64,000 nucleotides of DNA, from NCBI RefSeq assembly GCF_039614765.1, contig NZ_CP154879.1, positions 1,860,001-1,924,000 on the forward strand. The letters run 5' to 3'. Each line of letters begins with the position of its first letter. The stretch's first letter is position 1. The stretch comes from Castellaniella sp. MT123. GTDB lineage: Bacteria > Pseudomonadota > Gammaproteobacteria > Burkholderiales > Burkholderiaceae_B. Under the pieces are notes generated by a model that saw only the letters and a list, made by a program, of their open reading frames with translations, had not been told where the DNA came from and made no database searches. Shown here one piece after another: positions 36,841 through 46,552 of this stretch. The position numbers were made by a program, and so were the translations under genes.

Positions 36841-37996
36841 CGTCCACGGCTTCGCCGATGACGTACAGCCCCGGACAGCGATGGGCCTGCAGGCTGCGCT
36901 GGTCGAGCTCGCCGGTATCCACCCCACCGCTCATGACCTCGGCCTTCTTGTAGCCGGCCGTGCCCGTCGGCCACAAGGTCCAGTCCCGGATGCGATCACC
37001 CAGGGCGCGCAGCTGGCGGTCAGGGATGTCGGCCAGACGCCGGCCGCTGTCTTCGGACAGCCAGGCTTCCGCCAGTCGCCGGGGCCAGATGCCGGACAAG
37101 GCCGTCAGCAGGGTCTGACGACCGCCCGACTTGGCGGCGATCAGGATATCGGCCACGGCCTGGCCAGGCGCCAGATCGATATGGATCGGGTCGCCCGGCT
37201 GCCAATAGCTGGAAATCTGCAGGATGCCAGGGCCCGACAGACCTCGATGCGTGAACAGCAGATCTTCAAAGAATTCGGTGCGAGCCGGGCCGCGGTGCCG
37301 CTTCGTCCGCTCCTGCGGACTGGATGCTTCGTGCGACAGACGGACTTCCAGCGCAACACCAGACAGGGCCGCAAAGGGCTGCCAGGCCTGGGCGTCGAAC
37401 GTCAGCGGCACCAGCGCCGGGCGCGGCTCGACGATCTTCAGACCGAACTGGCGCGCGACGCGCAGGCTGAAGTCGGTGGCGCCCAGCTGGGGGATCGCCA
37501 TGCCGCCGGTTGCCAGCACGAGTTGCGCGGCACGGATCGTCCCACTCTCGGTGGCCAGCATGAAACCGCCATCCTCACGCGCTACGGACCGCACGGCGCA
37601 GGGCATGCGCCAGGCGACACCGCCCGCCTCGCATTCCCGCCGCAGGACATCGATGATCGATTCGCTGGAGTCATCGCAGAACAATTGCCCGCGATGTTTT
37701 TCATGCCAGGACACGCCATGCGTGCGCAGCAGATCCAGGAAATCCCGCGGCCCATAGGCGCGCAGGGCCGAGCGGCAGAAATCCGGATTGCGCGACAGGA
37801 ACTGGGCCGGGCTGGTCCCCAGGTTGGTGAAATTGCAGCGGCCACCCCCGGAAATGCGGATCTTTTCCGCCAGCCGTTCGGCATGATCGATCAGCACCAC
37901 CCGCAGCCCGCGCTGACCGGCCACCGCCGCCGTCATCATGCCGGCGGCGCCCGCGCCGATCACCGCGACGTCAAAAATACCATCGGAACGCGGCAT
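36758..37996 (-). CDS. NAD(P)/FAD-dependent oxidoreductase, BaiN/HI0933 (YhiN) family
   Basis: A 412-residue flavoprotein of the HI0933/YhiN family, function largely unknown. The FAD motif VAVIGAGAAGMMTAAVAG is followed by the family hallmark EKIRISGGGRCNFTNLG at about residues 42-58. The C-terminus has AEVMSGGVDTGELD and ALYVIGEAVDVTGWLGGYN-type sequence ending in the conserved FQWAWASG. The ATG at 37996 was chosen; a TTG at 38017 is in frame but sits one base from the preceding gene's stop. It follows the decarboxylase gene by 21 bases on the same strand and runs 83 bases into the convergent LysR gene. Confidence 0.9.
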   Translation of the reverse strand: MPRSDGIFDVAVIGAGAAGMMTAAVAGQRGLRVVLIDHAERLAEKIRISGGGRCNFTNLGTSPAQFLSRNPDFCRSALRAYGPRDFLDLLRTHGVSWHEKHRGQLFCDDSSESIIDVLRRECEAGGVAWRMPCAVRSVAREDGGFMLATESGTIRAAQLVLATGGMAIPQLGATDFSLRVARQFGLKIVEPRPALVPLTFDAQAWQPFAALSGVALEVRLSHEASSPQERTKRHRGPARTEFFEDLLFTHRGLSGPGILQISSYWQPGDPIHIDLAPGQAVADILIAAKSGGRQTLLTALSGIWPRRLAEAWLSEDSGRRLADIPDRQLRALGDRIRDWTLWPTGTAGYKKAEVMSGGVDTGELDQRSLQAHRCPGLYVIGEAVDVTGWLGGYNFQWAWASGVACGRALVRL

Positions 37997-38017
37997 CGGA
38001 TATCCGGGTTCGTCCAA

Positions 38018-40282
38018 TCAGTCTTGCTCGCGGATGCAATCCACGTAATAGTGCCGCAGGCCTTGTTCGTCGGTCTCGTAGGCCAGGCCATGAACATCCG
38101 TTTCAAAGCCCGGGAACTGCTGGTTGAATTCCTGGGTGAACTTCAGGTAGTCGACGATGTCGCGGTTGAAGCGTTCGCCCGGGATCAGCAGAGGGATGCC
38201 CGGCGGGTACGGGGTCAGCAGAACGCCGGTGACGCGGCCTTCCAGGTGTTCGACCCGCACTCGTTCGACCTCGCGGTGCGCCATGCGCGCATAGGCATCG
38301 GCCGGGCGCATGGCCGGCACCATGTCGCTGAGATACACCCGCGTGGTCAGGCGCGCGAAATCGTAATGGCGGTAGGCCTCGTGGATCTCCTGGCACAGAT
38401 CGCGCAGACCCATGCGCTCGTAGCGCTTGTGCGCGCGGTTGAATTCGGGCAGCACGCGCCACAACGGCTGATTGCGGTCGTAGTCGTCCTTGAACTGCTG
38501 CAGCGCGGTCAGCAGCGTGTTCCAGCGGCCCTTGGTGATGCCGATGGTGAACAGGATGAAGAAGGAATAGAGGCCAGTCTTTTCGACGACCACGCCGTGT
38601 TCCACCAGATAGCGGGACACGAGCGCCGCCGGGATTCCGGAGTCGGCGAACGTCCCCGAAATGTCCAGGCCCGGCGTGACGACAGTGGCCTTGATCGGGT
38701 CGAGCATGTTGAAACCCTCGGCCAGATCACCGAAGCCATGCCATTCGTCGCCCGAGCCCAGGATCCAGTCCTCGCGGTTACCGATGCCTTCGGGCACCAG
38801 GCGGTTGGGCCCCCAGACCTTGAACCACCAATCGTTCTTGCCGAATTCGGATTCGACCTTGCGCATGGCGCGACGAAAGTCCAGCGCCTCGCGGATGGAT
38901 TCCTCGACCAGCGCGGTGCCGCCGGGGGGTTCCATCATGGCCGCCGCCACGTCGCAGGACGCAATAATGGCGTACTGCGGCGAGGTCGAGGTGTGCATCA
39001 GGAAGGCTTCATTGAAGATGTTGCGATCCAGCTTGCGGGTTTCCGAATCCTGCACCACGATCTGGGACGCCTGCGACAGGCCCGCCAGCAGCTTGTGCGT
39101 GGAGTGCGTCGCATAGATCATCGTGTCGTGGCTGCGCGGGCGGTTGGGCCCGATGGCGTGCATGTCCTCGTAAAATTCATGGAACGCGGCATGCGGCAGC
39201 CACGCCTCGTCGAAGTGCAGGGTGTCGATGTACGAACCCAGCTTTTCCTTGATCATCTCGACGTTGTAGATCACGCCGTCATAGGTGCTCTGGGTCAGCG
39301 ACAGGATACGGGGACGCTTGTTGACGGCTTCCCGCGCAAAGGGGTTGGCCTCGATCTTGCGCCGGATGTTTTCCGGATCGAATTCTTCCAGCGGGATCGG
39401 CCCGATGATGCCCAGGTGGTTGCGCGTGGGACGCAGAAACACCGGGATCGCACCCGTCATGGTGATGGCGTGCAGGACGGATTTGTGGCAATTGCGGTCC
39501 ACCACGACCACGTCGCCCGCCGCCACGTTGGCGTGCCAGACGATCTTGTTGGATGTGGACGTGCCATTGGTGACGAAGAAGCAGTGATCCGCATGGAAGA
39601 TGCGGGCCGCGTTTTTTTCGGATTCGGCCACCGGACCCGTGTGATCCAGCAGCTGTCCCAGTTCGTCGACCGCATTGCAGACGTCGGCGCGCAGCATGTT
39701 TTCGCCGAAGAACTGGTGGAACATCTGCCCGACCGGGCTCTTCAGGAAGGCCACCCCGCCCGAGTGCCCAGGGCAGTGCCAGGAATAGGACCCGTCCGAG
39801 GCATAGTCCAGCAGTTCGCGGAAAAACGGCGGCGCCAGGCTGTCCAGATAGGCGCGGGCCTCGCGGATGATGTGGCGCGCCACGAATTCCGGCGTGTCCT
39901 CGAACATGTGAATGAAGCCGTGCAGTTCGCGCAGGATGTCGTTGGGGATGTGCTGCGAGGTCCGGGTTTCACCATACAGATAGATGGGGATGTCCTCGTT
40001 GCGAAAGCGCAGCTCGCCGATGAAGGAACGCAGGTTCTTGATCGCGTTGGCGACATCTTCCGGGGAATCCTCGTCGAATTCCTCGTCGTCGATCGACAGG
40101 ATGAAGGCGCTGGCGCGGCTTTGCTGCTGCGCAAACGAACTGAGGTCGCCATAACTGGTGACGCCCAGAACCTCCACCCCTTCCGCCTCGATGGCGGACG
40201 CCAGGGCCCGGATGCCGAATCCGGAGGCATTCTCGGAACGATAGTCTTCGTCGATGATGACGATGGGAAAGCGAAATTTCAT
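38018..40282 (-). CDS. basic amino-acid (Arg/Lys/Orn) decarboxylase, PLP fold type I
   Basis: A 754-residue decarboxylase of the inducible AdiA/CadA/SpeF type. The N-terminal 130 residues form the receiver-like wing domain (FPIVIIDEDYRSENASGFG). The PLP domain has SWHCPGHSGGVAFL, VDRNCHKSVLHA and the Schiff-base Lys at about 397 in ATHSTHKLLAGLSQ, and the C-terminal domain contains YPPGIPLLIPGERF. Motif reading alone does not separate arginine from lysine or ornithine as substrate. Related genomes annotate this dcd-linked copy as arginine decarboxylase. The ATG at 40282 was chosen; the longer frame is not conserved. Confidence 0.9.
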   Translation of the reverse strand: MKFRFPIVIIDEDYRSENASGFGIRALASAIEAEGVEVLGVTSYGDLSSFAQQQSRASAFILSIDDEEFDEDSPEDVANAIKNLRSFIGELRFRNEDIPIYLYGETRTSQHIPNDILRELHGFIHMFEDTPEFVARHIIREARAYLDSLAPPFFRELLDYASDGSYSWHCPGHSGGVAFLKSPVGQMFHQFFGENMLRADVCNAVDELGQLLDHTGPVAESEKNAARIFHADHCFFVTNGTSTSNKIVWHANVAAGDVVVVDRNCHKSVLHAITMTGAIPVFLRPTRNHLGIIGPIPLEEFDPENIRRKIEANPFAREAVNKRPRILSLTQSTYDGVIYNVEMIKEKLGSYIDTLHFDEAWLPHAAFHEFYEDMHAIGPNRPRSHDTMIYATHSTHKLLAGLSQASQIVVQDSETRKLDRNIFNEAFLMHTSTSPQYAIIASCDVAAAMMEPPGGTALVEESIREALDFRRAMRKVESEFGKNDWWFKVWGPNRLVPEGIGNREDWILGSGDEWHGFGDLAEGFNMLDPIKATVVTPGLDISGTFADSGIPAALVSRYLVEHGVVVEKTGLYSFFILFTIGITKGRWNTLLTALQQFKDDYDRNQPLWRVLPEFNRAHKRYERMGLRDLCQEIHEAYRHYDFARLTTRVYLSDMVPAMRPADAYARMAHREVERVRVEHLEGRVTGVLLTPYPPGIPLLIPGERFNRDIVDYLKFTQEFNQQFPGFETDVHGLAYETDEQGLRHYYVDCIREQD

Positions 40283-40395
40283 GGCAATCACCGTAAGGGC
40301 CGCGGGTGCGACCCGAAACGCCTCGGCGGGCTTTGCAACACCCGCCAAGGACTTTCAGCGTTCAGAACATTCCCGTTCCGCGTGCGGACGGGACA

Positions 40396-40959
40396 CTAGG
40401 TGCGCGGCAGCGTCACCCCTTGTTGCCCCTGATATTTGCCGCCCCGATCCGCATACGAGGTCTCGCAGACTTCGTCGCTTTCGAAGAACAGCATCTGGGC
40501 GCAACCCTCGCCGGCGTAGATTTTCGCGGGCAGCGGAGTGGTATTGGAAAATTCCAGCGTCACATGGCCTTCCCATTCGGGTTCCAACGGTGTGACGTTG
40601 ACGATGATGCCGCAGCGGGCATAGGTGCTTTTCCCCAGGCAGACCGTCAGCACGGTGCGCGGGATGCGGAAATATTCGACCGTGCGCGCCAGAGCGAAGG
40701 AATTCGGCGGGATCATGCACACATCGCCTTCGAAATCCACAAAGGACCTGGCATCGAAGGCCTTCGGGTCCACAATCGAGGAATTGATGTTCGTGAAGAT
40801 CTTGAATTCGCGCGCGCAGCGCACGTCGTAGCCATAGCTGCTGGTGCCATAGCTGACGATCTTCTGGCCATTGACCGTGCGCACCTGCCCGGGCTCGAAA
40901 GGCTCTATCATGCCGGCCTGCGCCGCGCTGCGGATCCAGCGGTCGTTCTTGATGCTCAT
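40396..40959 (-). CDS. dcd: dCTP deaminase
   Basis: Deaminates dCTP to dUTP, feeding dTMP synthesis. The 187-residue product has [33 protein letters not shown], the catalytic region [18 protein letters not shown], and the ending [14 protein letters not shown], the normal bacterial dCTP deaminase C-terminus. The ATG at 40959, with GAGGGTG upstream, is preferred over a GTG two codons earlier. It lies 113 bases upstream of the decarboxylase gene on the same strand. Confidence 0.96.
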   Translation of the reverse strand: MSIKNDRWIRSAAQAGMIEPFEPGQVRTVNGQKIVSYGTSSYGYDVRCAREFKIFTNINSSIVDPKAFDARSFVDFEGDVCMIPPNSFALARTVEYFRIPRTVLTVCLGKSTYARCGIIVNVTPLEPEWEGHVTLEFSNTTPLPAKIYAGEGCAQMLFFESDEVCETSYADRGGKYQGQQGVTLPRT

Positions 40960-41055
40960 GGACACCCTCGATGCAATGTTGCGGTATTTTAAGAGAAAAT
41001 CCAGGTCCGTCGAACCCGATCCGGCACCGATGTGTGATTCCGGCGACTGATAGGG

Positions 41056-44000
41056 TCAATCCATCGAGAACCAGCGATACACCAGCGCCAGGCCGCTGAC
41101 CGTGCCGACCGTCGCCTCCGCCTGCAGGCCGCGCATCAGCCGATAGCTCAGGCGCGCGACGGTTCCCGTCTGCGCCAGCGCCTGTTCCGCACTGATCTTC
41201 AGATTCTCGCTCAAGGTCTTGCTGGCGACCACGAAGCGCTGTTCGATGGGGCTCGCCGCGGTATCCAGGCCGCTGACCACGCTTTGCACCGGCAGGATGC
41301 TGCCCGTGCTGCCCAGCTCGCCCGTGCGCATGCTCAGCTCATCCAGACCGAAGCGCTTGTAGAACGGCTCGCCGCTCGACAGGAAGGAGCTGCCCACGGA
41401 AAAGAGCAGCGACATGTCCCCACCCCCCTCGTCGGGGCCATGCCCCAGCAGCAGCCAGGTAAGCTTTTCGGTTTCGCTGACGACCGGAATCGAGACCAGA
41501 TCGATGCGCGGCCGCCGCGCGGTGCCGGCCACCTGCACACCCGCCTGCACGGCCACGTCGGTGCGCAAGGCCTGGATGTCCAGCACCGGATTGGCGATGT
41601 CGCCCTGGAACGTCACCGTGCCGCGACGCAGCTGCAGATGCTGACCGTAGGCGTCGATCGACCCGCCCCGGGTGCGCAGCGCGCCCAGGGCGGTCAGCTT
41701 GCCCTCGCGCAGTCGCAGATCCAGGCGGCCGATCAGGCCGGAATTCACGCCATATCCGGTCAAATAGAAGCGCGGCCCCAGATCGATGGACAGGTCGGCG
41801 CGGACGTCCAGCGGTGGCGCAGCCGGCATCGGCGCCTTTTGCCCCGGCTCGAGGATCACCACATCGCTGTCGAGCGAGGGAATGTTGCTGAGCATGTCCA
41901 GATCGAACCAGCCCGCGTCAGCCACGATCTTGCCCGTCAGGTCGATCCGCGGCAACGTCGCTCGCACCTGCAGGTCGCCCGTGATCATGGCGTAGCGGTC
42001 GGAACGCTGCAGAATCGGGTAGCGGCGAAAGGCGACATTGACCTGCCCCTGCTGCGCGAACAGGTCCCATTGACCAGTGACATCCAGGTCGCCGTTCTGA
42101 GCATCGGGATTTTCCGCCACCCAGGTCGCGGTCCGCCACTCTTTGGGTGTCACACGGCGCACCGCCGGAAACCGCAGATGGTCGAGCACCACCTGCATGC
42201 CATCGAAATGCGCCTGCAGAGTGCCGTCGAGCAGCCGCACCCCTTGGTCCACCATCAGCAGGCGCAGGTTCTCGCCACGCAGCGGCCCCGTCAGCACCCA
42301 GCGGCCATTGGGCTGGCTGCGCCCCTGAATATCGGCATGCACCGTTCCGCCGATCTCGGCGGCCCCGCCCAACAGCAGGTTGACCCAGGACAGGTCCTCG
42401 GACTGGGCTTCCAGGTGGACGTGCTTTTCGTCCTGCGGCCGCACGCCCAGTCCCCCGCCCGGCATGCCGTGGATCGGCGTATCGGCGCGCAGGCGCATGC
42501 TCCCCATGTCCCGCGTCACGACCTGCAGATCCAGCGCCGCCCGGCTGACTGTGGCCGCCGTCGGCCTGATCGCCACGTCCAGGCGCGCGGTATCCAGTTT
42601 CAAGTGGATGGGCACGTCACCCGGCACGATCAGCTCGCCATTCTGGCGCGTCAGATGGATGTCGCCCGCGAGCGCGCCGGCGAATTTCAGGTCCCAGTCC
42701 AGCCGCAGGTCCAGCCGGCTGCGTTGCGCCTGCTCCGACAGCGCCGTTCGCACCCCGCCCGTCCGCTGTCCGGCCTTGCCTAGCCAGGACTGGATCCGCA
42801 TGATGCGTTCGGGCGTCACCGTCAGCGGATCGATCCGGCCTCGGGTATCCCACTTGCCGGCCTGCCCGCCGGATGCCTGATGCCGCACCTGCAACAGCGG
42901 TTGTCCGTCCAGTGACAGGTCCAGCAACGCCTGGCCGACCTGCCAACGCAGCGACTCCGGGCGGCTGGTGCCGCTTGCCGATAGGCCGTCAGCAACCATG
43001 GCCAGCATCACCGGGATCGCGCCCTCGCTGCGCAGCTGCGCACCGGCATGACGAACCTGCAGCCCCGAGATCCGCCCCTGCCAGCCCTTGTCCGATGACC
43101 AGTCCCCCTGAAGCGCCAGTTGCAAATCCACCGGCGCGCTGCCGGGGACGCCAGCGCGCGAGGCGTCCGGCACATAGCGGCCCTGCAGGGACGCCCGATG
43201 CCGGGCGGGCGAACCATCGGCATCCAGTTTGAGTTCGGCGCTTCCAGGCAGCCCAGGCCACACAGCCGCCAGCGACGGCAAACCCGCATCGAGCTTCAGC
43301 CGGCTGCGATCGGCCGACACATTGCCGTCCAGCCGGATACGATCGCGGCCGAGATCGAGCGCGACATCCAGGCCATCGGCCCGGATCTCCAGCGGATTCA
43401 GGGGCGCCCCCGCCGCCACGTCCAACAGCGGCCCCTGCGCCCGGAAGAGTCTGGCCAGCCTCAGATGACCAGCCAGCGGCTGACCGTTCCAGCGGCTGGA
43501 TTTGTCCACGGCGACCGTCAGCCCGGCGTCCTGAAGCTGGTGGTCGCCCGTCAGGCGCGCCCGCAGCTCGCCCTGCACATCCAGCCTCGACGGCCCGAGT
43601 CCCCTGGGCAGCCAGGGGGTGAGGACCAGTTGCCGGGCGTCGAACACGGCCTGTAGCGGCCGCAGACCATCGGCATCCGGCTGTCCGGGCCGGACCTTCA
43701 GCGTCAGGCCCGCCTGATCCGGCAGGGTCAGCTCGACCTGGGTGGCCCCGAGCGGAAACGTCTGCGTCGGAAGGATGTCGGCATCCGCCTTGAGCGTCAG
43801 GCCCTGACCCTGGGCATTGGCGCGGAGATGAAAGGCATCCGGCGTCCCCGCCAGCCGCAGGTCCAGATCGACGCGGCAGGGTTGGCTGACGGCTTCCGGT
43901 CCTTGCGAAATCCGCCGGAAGCACACCGGGGAGTGCGCGCTTCGGTCCTGCGCCGACCCATGCAGATTCAGCTCGAGGGGCCAGGGCTGTGCCAGCCCGC

Positions 44001-44613
44001 GCAGAGCCAGGTTGCCATTGAAGGACAGCAGCGTGTCGTCGTGCGCCACCCGCAGTTCGTCCAGCATCACGGTGGCCGTCCGCGCATCCAGGGTCAGCGC
44101 TGTGGACAAGGACAGCAGATCGACCGGCGGCTTCTCCCCATCGACCGTCAGGCCCAGCCCCCCCAGCGACAAACGGTCCACCCGCAGGCTCAACGGCAGC
44201 GCCGGCATGCGAAAGGGGGCGGACGAGGCCGGCGCGGCGGCCGGTGGCGTCCGCACCGCCACGTCCACGCGCACAGCCGACAGGTCGTTGATGTGCAGAC
44301 GGCGATCCCGGAGTTCCGACCACAGCGTCTTCAGGTGCAGGCCCACGACCCGGATGTCGGCGTCCGGCAAAGACAGCGTCAGGCCTTCGACGTACAGGCC
44401 ATCGCGGATGGATCCATGCACGCCCTGGACCTGGCCGTCGAACTGGGCGGCCGCCGTGCGCAACAGCCATCGGGTGCCGGGCTGACTGTCGACGCACCAC
44501 CAGGCAAATCCCAGAAGCAGTACCAGCGCCGCCACCAGCGGCGGCAGTCCCCACAACCCGAAGACCCGCAGGCCCCGCCAGCAACGGCGAAGGATCCATT
44601 TCCCGGGGTTCAA
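41056..44613 (-). CDS. tamB: translocation and assembly module inner-membrane subunit TamB
   Basis: An 1185-residue AsmA-like protein: one N-terminal membrane anchor (about residues 18-40, LWGLPPLVAALVLLLGFAWW), a very long repetitive beta-rich periplasmic body, and the conserved DUF490/TamB C-terminal domain (about 850-1185). The domain contains GGSIDAYGQHLQLRRGTVTF, LLGHGPDEGGGDMSLL and the ending GLALVYRWFSMD. It bridges the periplasm and works with TamA in outer-membrane protein and phospholipid traffic. Its ATG overlaps the tamA stop by four bases. Confidence 0.95.
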   Translation of the reverse strand: MNPGKWILRRCWRGLRVFGLWGLPPLVAALVLLLGFAWWCVDSQPGTRWLLRTAAAQFDGQVQGVHGSIRDGLYVEGLTLSLPDADIRVVGLHLKTLWSELRDRRLHINDLSAVRVDVAVRTPPAAAPASSAPFRMPALPLSLRVDRLSLGGLGLTVDGEKPPVDLLSLSTALTLDARTATVMLDELRVAHDDTLLSFNGNLALRGLAQPWPLELNLHGSAQDRSAHSPVCFRRISQGPEAVSQPCRVDLDLRLAGTPDAFHLRANAQGQGLTLKADADILPTQTFPLGATQVELTLPDQAGLTLKVRPGQPDADGLRPLQAVFDARQLVLTPWLPRGLGPSRLDVQGELRARLTGDHQLQDAGLTVAVDKSSRWNGQPLAGHLRLARLFRAQGPLLDVAAGAPLNPLEIRADGLDVALDLGRDRIRLDGNVSADRSRLKLDAGLPSLAAVWPGLPGSAELKLDADGSPARHRASLQGRYVPDASRAGVPGSAPVDLQLALQGDWSSDKGWQGRISGLQVRHAGAQLRSEGAIPVMLAMVADGLSASGTSRPESLRWQVGQALLDLSLDGQPLLQVRHQASGGQAGKWDTRGRIDPLTVTPERIMRIQSWLGKAGQRTGGVRTALSEQAQRSRLDLRLDWDLKFAGALAGDIHLTRQNGELIVPGDVPIHLKLDTARLDVAIRPTAATVSRAALDLQVVTRDMGSMRLRADTPIHGMPGGGLGVRPQDEKHVHLEAQSEDLSWVNLLLGGAAEIGGTVHADIQGRSQPNGRWVLTGPLRGENLRLLMVDQGVRLLDGTLQAHFDGMQVVLDHLRFPAVRRVTPKEWRTATWVAENPDAQNGDLDVTGQWDLFAQQGQVNVAFRRYPILQRSDRYAMITGDLQVRATLPRIDLTGKIVADAGWFDLDMLSNIPSLDSDVVILEPGQKAPMPAAPPLDVRADLSIDLGPRFYLTGYGVNSGLIGRLDLRLREGKLTALGALRTRGGSIDAYGQHLQLRRGTVTFQGDIANPVLDIQALRTDVAVQAGVQVAGTARRPRIDLVSIPVVSETEKLTWLLLGHGPDEGGGDMSLLFSVGSSFLSSGEPFYKRFGLDELSMRTGELGSTGSILPVQSVVSGLDTAASPIEQRFVVASKTLSENLKISAEQALAQTGTVARLSYRLMRGLQAEATVGTVSGLALVYRWFSMD

Positions 44614-46463
44614 AACGCGATCCCCAGCGAGAACTGCAACCGCAGGCGCTGATCCTTCTGGGCCCAGGCGACATCGACGTTGAAGGGCCCGGCCGGGGTG
44701 CGCACCGCCAGCCCCACACCATAGCCCAGATGCCAGTCGAAATCCTTGAAGGACGGCGCGGCATCGCCGGCATCGATGAATACGTTGGCCCCGAGCAATT
44801 CCGTGAAATAGTGGGTGTATTCGATACCGGCCACCCCCAGCACGGGCGCGCCGATCACCGCATCGCCACGCTGCAGGCCGATGCTGTCGTAGCGATATCC
44901 CCGGATGCTGCGCGAACCGCCGGTGCGCCAGGAAAAATCCTGGGGCAGGCGATCGGTATGCGACCAGACCTTGCCGATCTCGCCGCGCACTGTCAGCACG
45001 TCACGATCGCCAATCGGCCACCATTGCTGGGCGCGCAGGCTGCTGCGGTAAAAGGCCTTGCCCGTGTCCAGCGTGGTCCCCACCCCCAATCCGAATTCGA
45101 CCAGATTGCCCTCGCGCGGATCGTATTTCGCGTTGACGTCGCGCCGCAGCCATTGCCAGGTTGCCGCCCAGCTGGGGACCTCGTATTTGTTCGCCCCTGA
45201 AATCCGGGTCTTGTCGTAGGCGACCAGCGCCCCCCAGGTCACCTCGTATTCGACCCGGCTGGCGCCCGCCGCCTTGCGCTGCTGGGTGCGTTTCCAGCCC
45301 AGCCCGGTGCGGCTGTTTTCCAGCCCCCGGATGTCGGAATGGTCGTACAACACGCCGACGCTGTCCTTGTTGCCATCGCTGCCGGGGGGCAGGTGGACGT
45401 CGAAAAACGCCCGCTGGCGGTCGATATCCACACCCGCCCCGGTTTCGATCCAGACCGGCAGGCCATGGACCACGTTCTGGCGGTACAAGCCCTCGACCCG
45501 CACGCCATGGTCGCTGTCGGCACCCAGGGACCCGCTGAAATAGCGGGCGGGCGCCTCGGTGACCTGAACACGCACCGGCAGCGTGACCGGCGCGTCTCCC
45601 GACGGAGGGGATGTCTGCCCCGGCGTCGGTGTGACAGGCCCGGCACCGGCATGGGGCGCCTGCCCCGCGGCACCCGCCGAGGCCTCACCGGTCGCGCCAT
45701 TGGCCAGCGTCACGAACGCCCCCCGAAAAAACGTCGTGGACTGCAGCGCCTGCTGCCAGTCCTCCAACTGCCGCTGATCGTAGGGATCGCCCGGTTCATA
45801 CTGAACATAGCGGCGGATCAGGGATTCGGGAACACGTTTCAGACCGATGACCTGCAGATCCCCCAGACGCACCGGCGGACCGCTGTCCACCGTCACGGAA
45901 AGATCAGCCTGCGCCGCTTGCGGGTCGACCGCCGCGCGGGTCGGGTCGAGGCGTCCGTAATAAAAATCGTGTTCGGTCACGGCATCGAGCAGACCCGATT
46001 TGGCGCTGCTCCAGTCGTCGTTGATGAAGGGCATGCCAGGCTTGAGCAGCCAGTCTTTCTTCAGCGCCTCGCGGCGTGCCACGTAGGCCGGCCCGGCCAA
46101 CGCGCCCTGGAAGGACAGCCCGAAATTTCGCACCCGCGCCCGGGTACCGGGATCAATCGTGATCTCCCAGAATTCCCCGCCCCCCGGCGCCCCCCCGGAC
46201 ACGTCCAGCGTGACGGTGGCGCCGAAATACCCCTGAGTCCGCAGTGCGGCCTGCGCGGCTTCCCAGGCGCGCCGCCGCAGACGGGAGACCTCGCGAACAT
46301 CCTGGTCTTCGGCCAGCCGCGTGATGGCGCCGACCGCCTGAGTGATCGCCTGCAGAACTTTAGGAGGTGCGCCGCCGGGATCGATGATGACCTCGGGGGG
46401 CACCGCCAGCGCGGGCCGGCACAGGGCCAGCCCCACCCACAGCACCACCAGGCGCGGATCCAT
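44610..46463 (-). CDS. tamA: translocation and assembly module outer-membrane subunit TamA
   Basis: An Omp85-family outer-membrane barrel with N-terminal POTRA domains. From the ATG at 46463 the protein is 617 residues, begins with a signal peptide (VVLWVGLALCRPALA) and has an AGGA site eight bases upstream. A longer in-frame start at 46553, which overlaps the apbC stop by one base, would put 30 basic residues before the signal. A Pro/Gly/Ala-rich insert (AGPVTPTPGQTSPPSGD) lies between the POTRA part and the barrel. The barrel ends with LRLQFSLGIAF, terminal Phe included, and contains RTGGSRSIRGYRYDSIG, the conserved L6 (R)RGY motif. Confidence 0.93.
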   Translation of the reverse strand: MDPRLVVLWVGLALCRPALAVPPEVIIDPGGAPPKVLQAITQAVGAITRLAEDQDVREVSRLRRRAWEAAQAALRTQGYFGATVTLDVSGGAPGGGEFWEITIDPGTRARVRNFGLSFQGALAGPAYVARREALKKDWLLKPGMPFINDDWSSAKSGLLDAVTEHDFYYGRLDPTRAAVDPQAAQADLSVTVDSGPPVRLGDLQVIGLKRVPESLIRRYVQYEPGDPYDQRQLEDWQQALQSTTFFRGAFVTLANGATGEASAGAAGQAPHAGAGPVTPTPGQTSPPSGDAPVTLPVRVQVTEAPARYFSGSLGADSDHGVRVEGLYRQNVVHGLPVWIETGAGVDIDRQRAFFDVHLPPGSDGNKDSVGVLYDHSDIRGLENSRTGLGWKRTQQRKAAGASRVEYEVTWGALVAYDKTRISGANKYEVPSWAATWQWLRRDVNAKYDPREGNLVEFGLGVGTTLDTGKAFYRSSLRAQQWWPIGDRDVLTVRGEIGKVWSHTDRLPQDFSWRTGGSRSIRGYRYDSIGLQRGDAVIGAPVLGVAGIEYTHYFTELLGANVFIDAGDAAPSFKDFDWHLGYGVGLAVRTPAGPFNVDVAWAQKDQRLRLQFSLGIAF

Positions 46464-46552
46464 GAACGATGTCCTGACGCGCCACCTGCGTTTGCCGCCC
46501 CCTTGGCGGGAAAGCAACGACCGGGCGGACTGGCTCAGGACATCCCGGCGCA

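Noticed and set aside
38018-40282. Assigning the decarboxylase firmly to arginine (speA/adiA)
   Set aside because: Motifs shared by arginine, lysine and ornithine decarboxylases of this fold do not separate the substrates by eye.
36881-40399. 1172-codon open frame on the plus strand opposite the flavoprotein and decarboxylase genes
   Set aside because: It is an antisense shadow spanning two recognised genes, with no domain or ribosome binding site.
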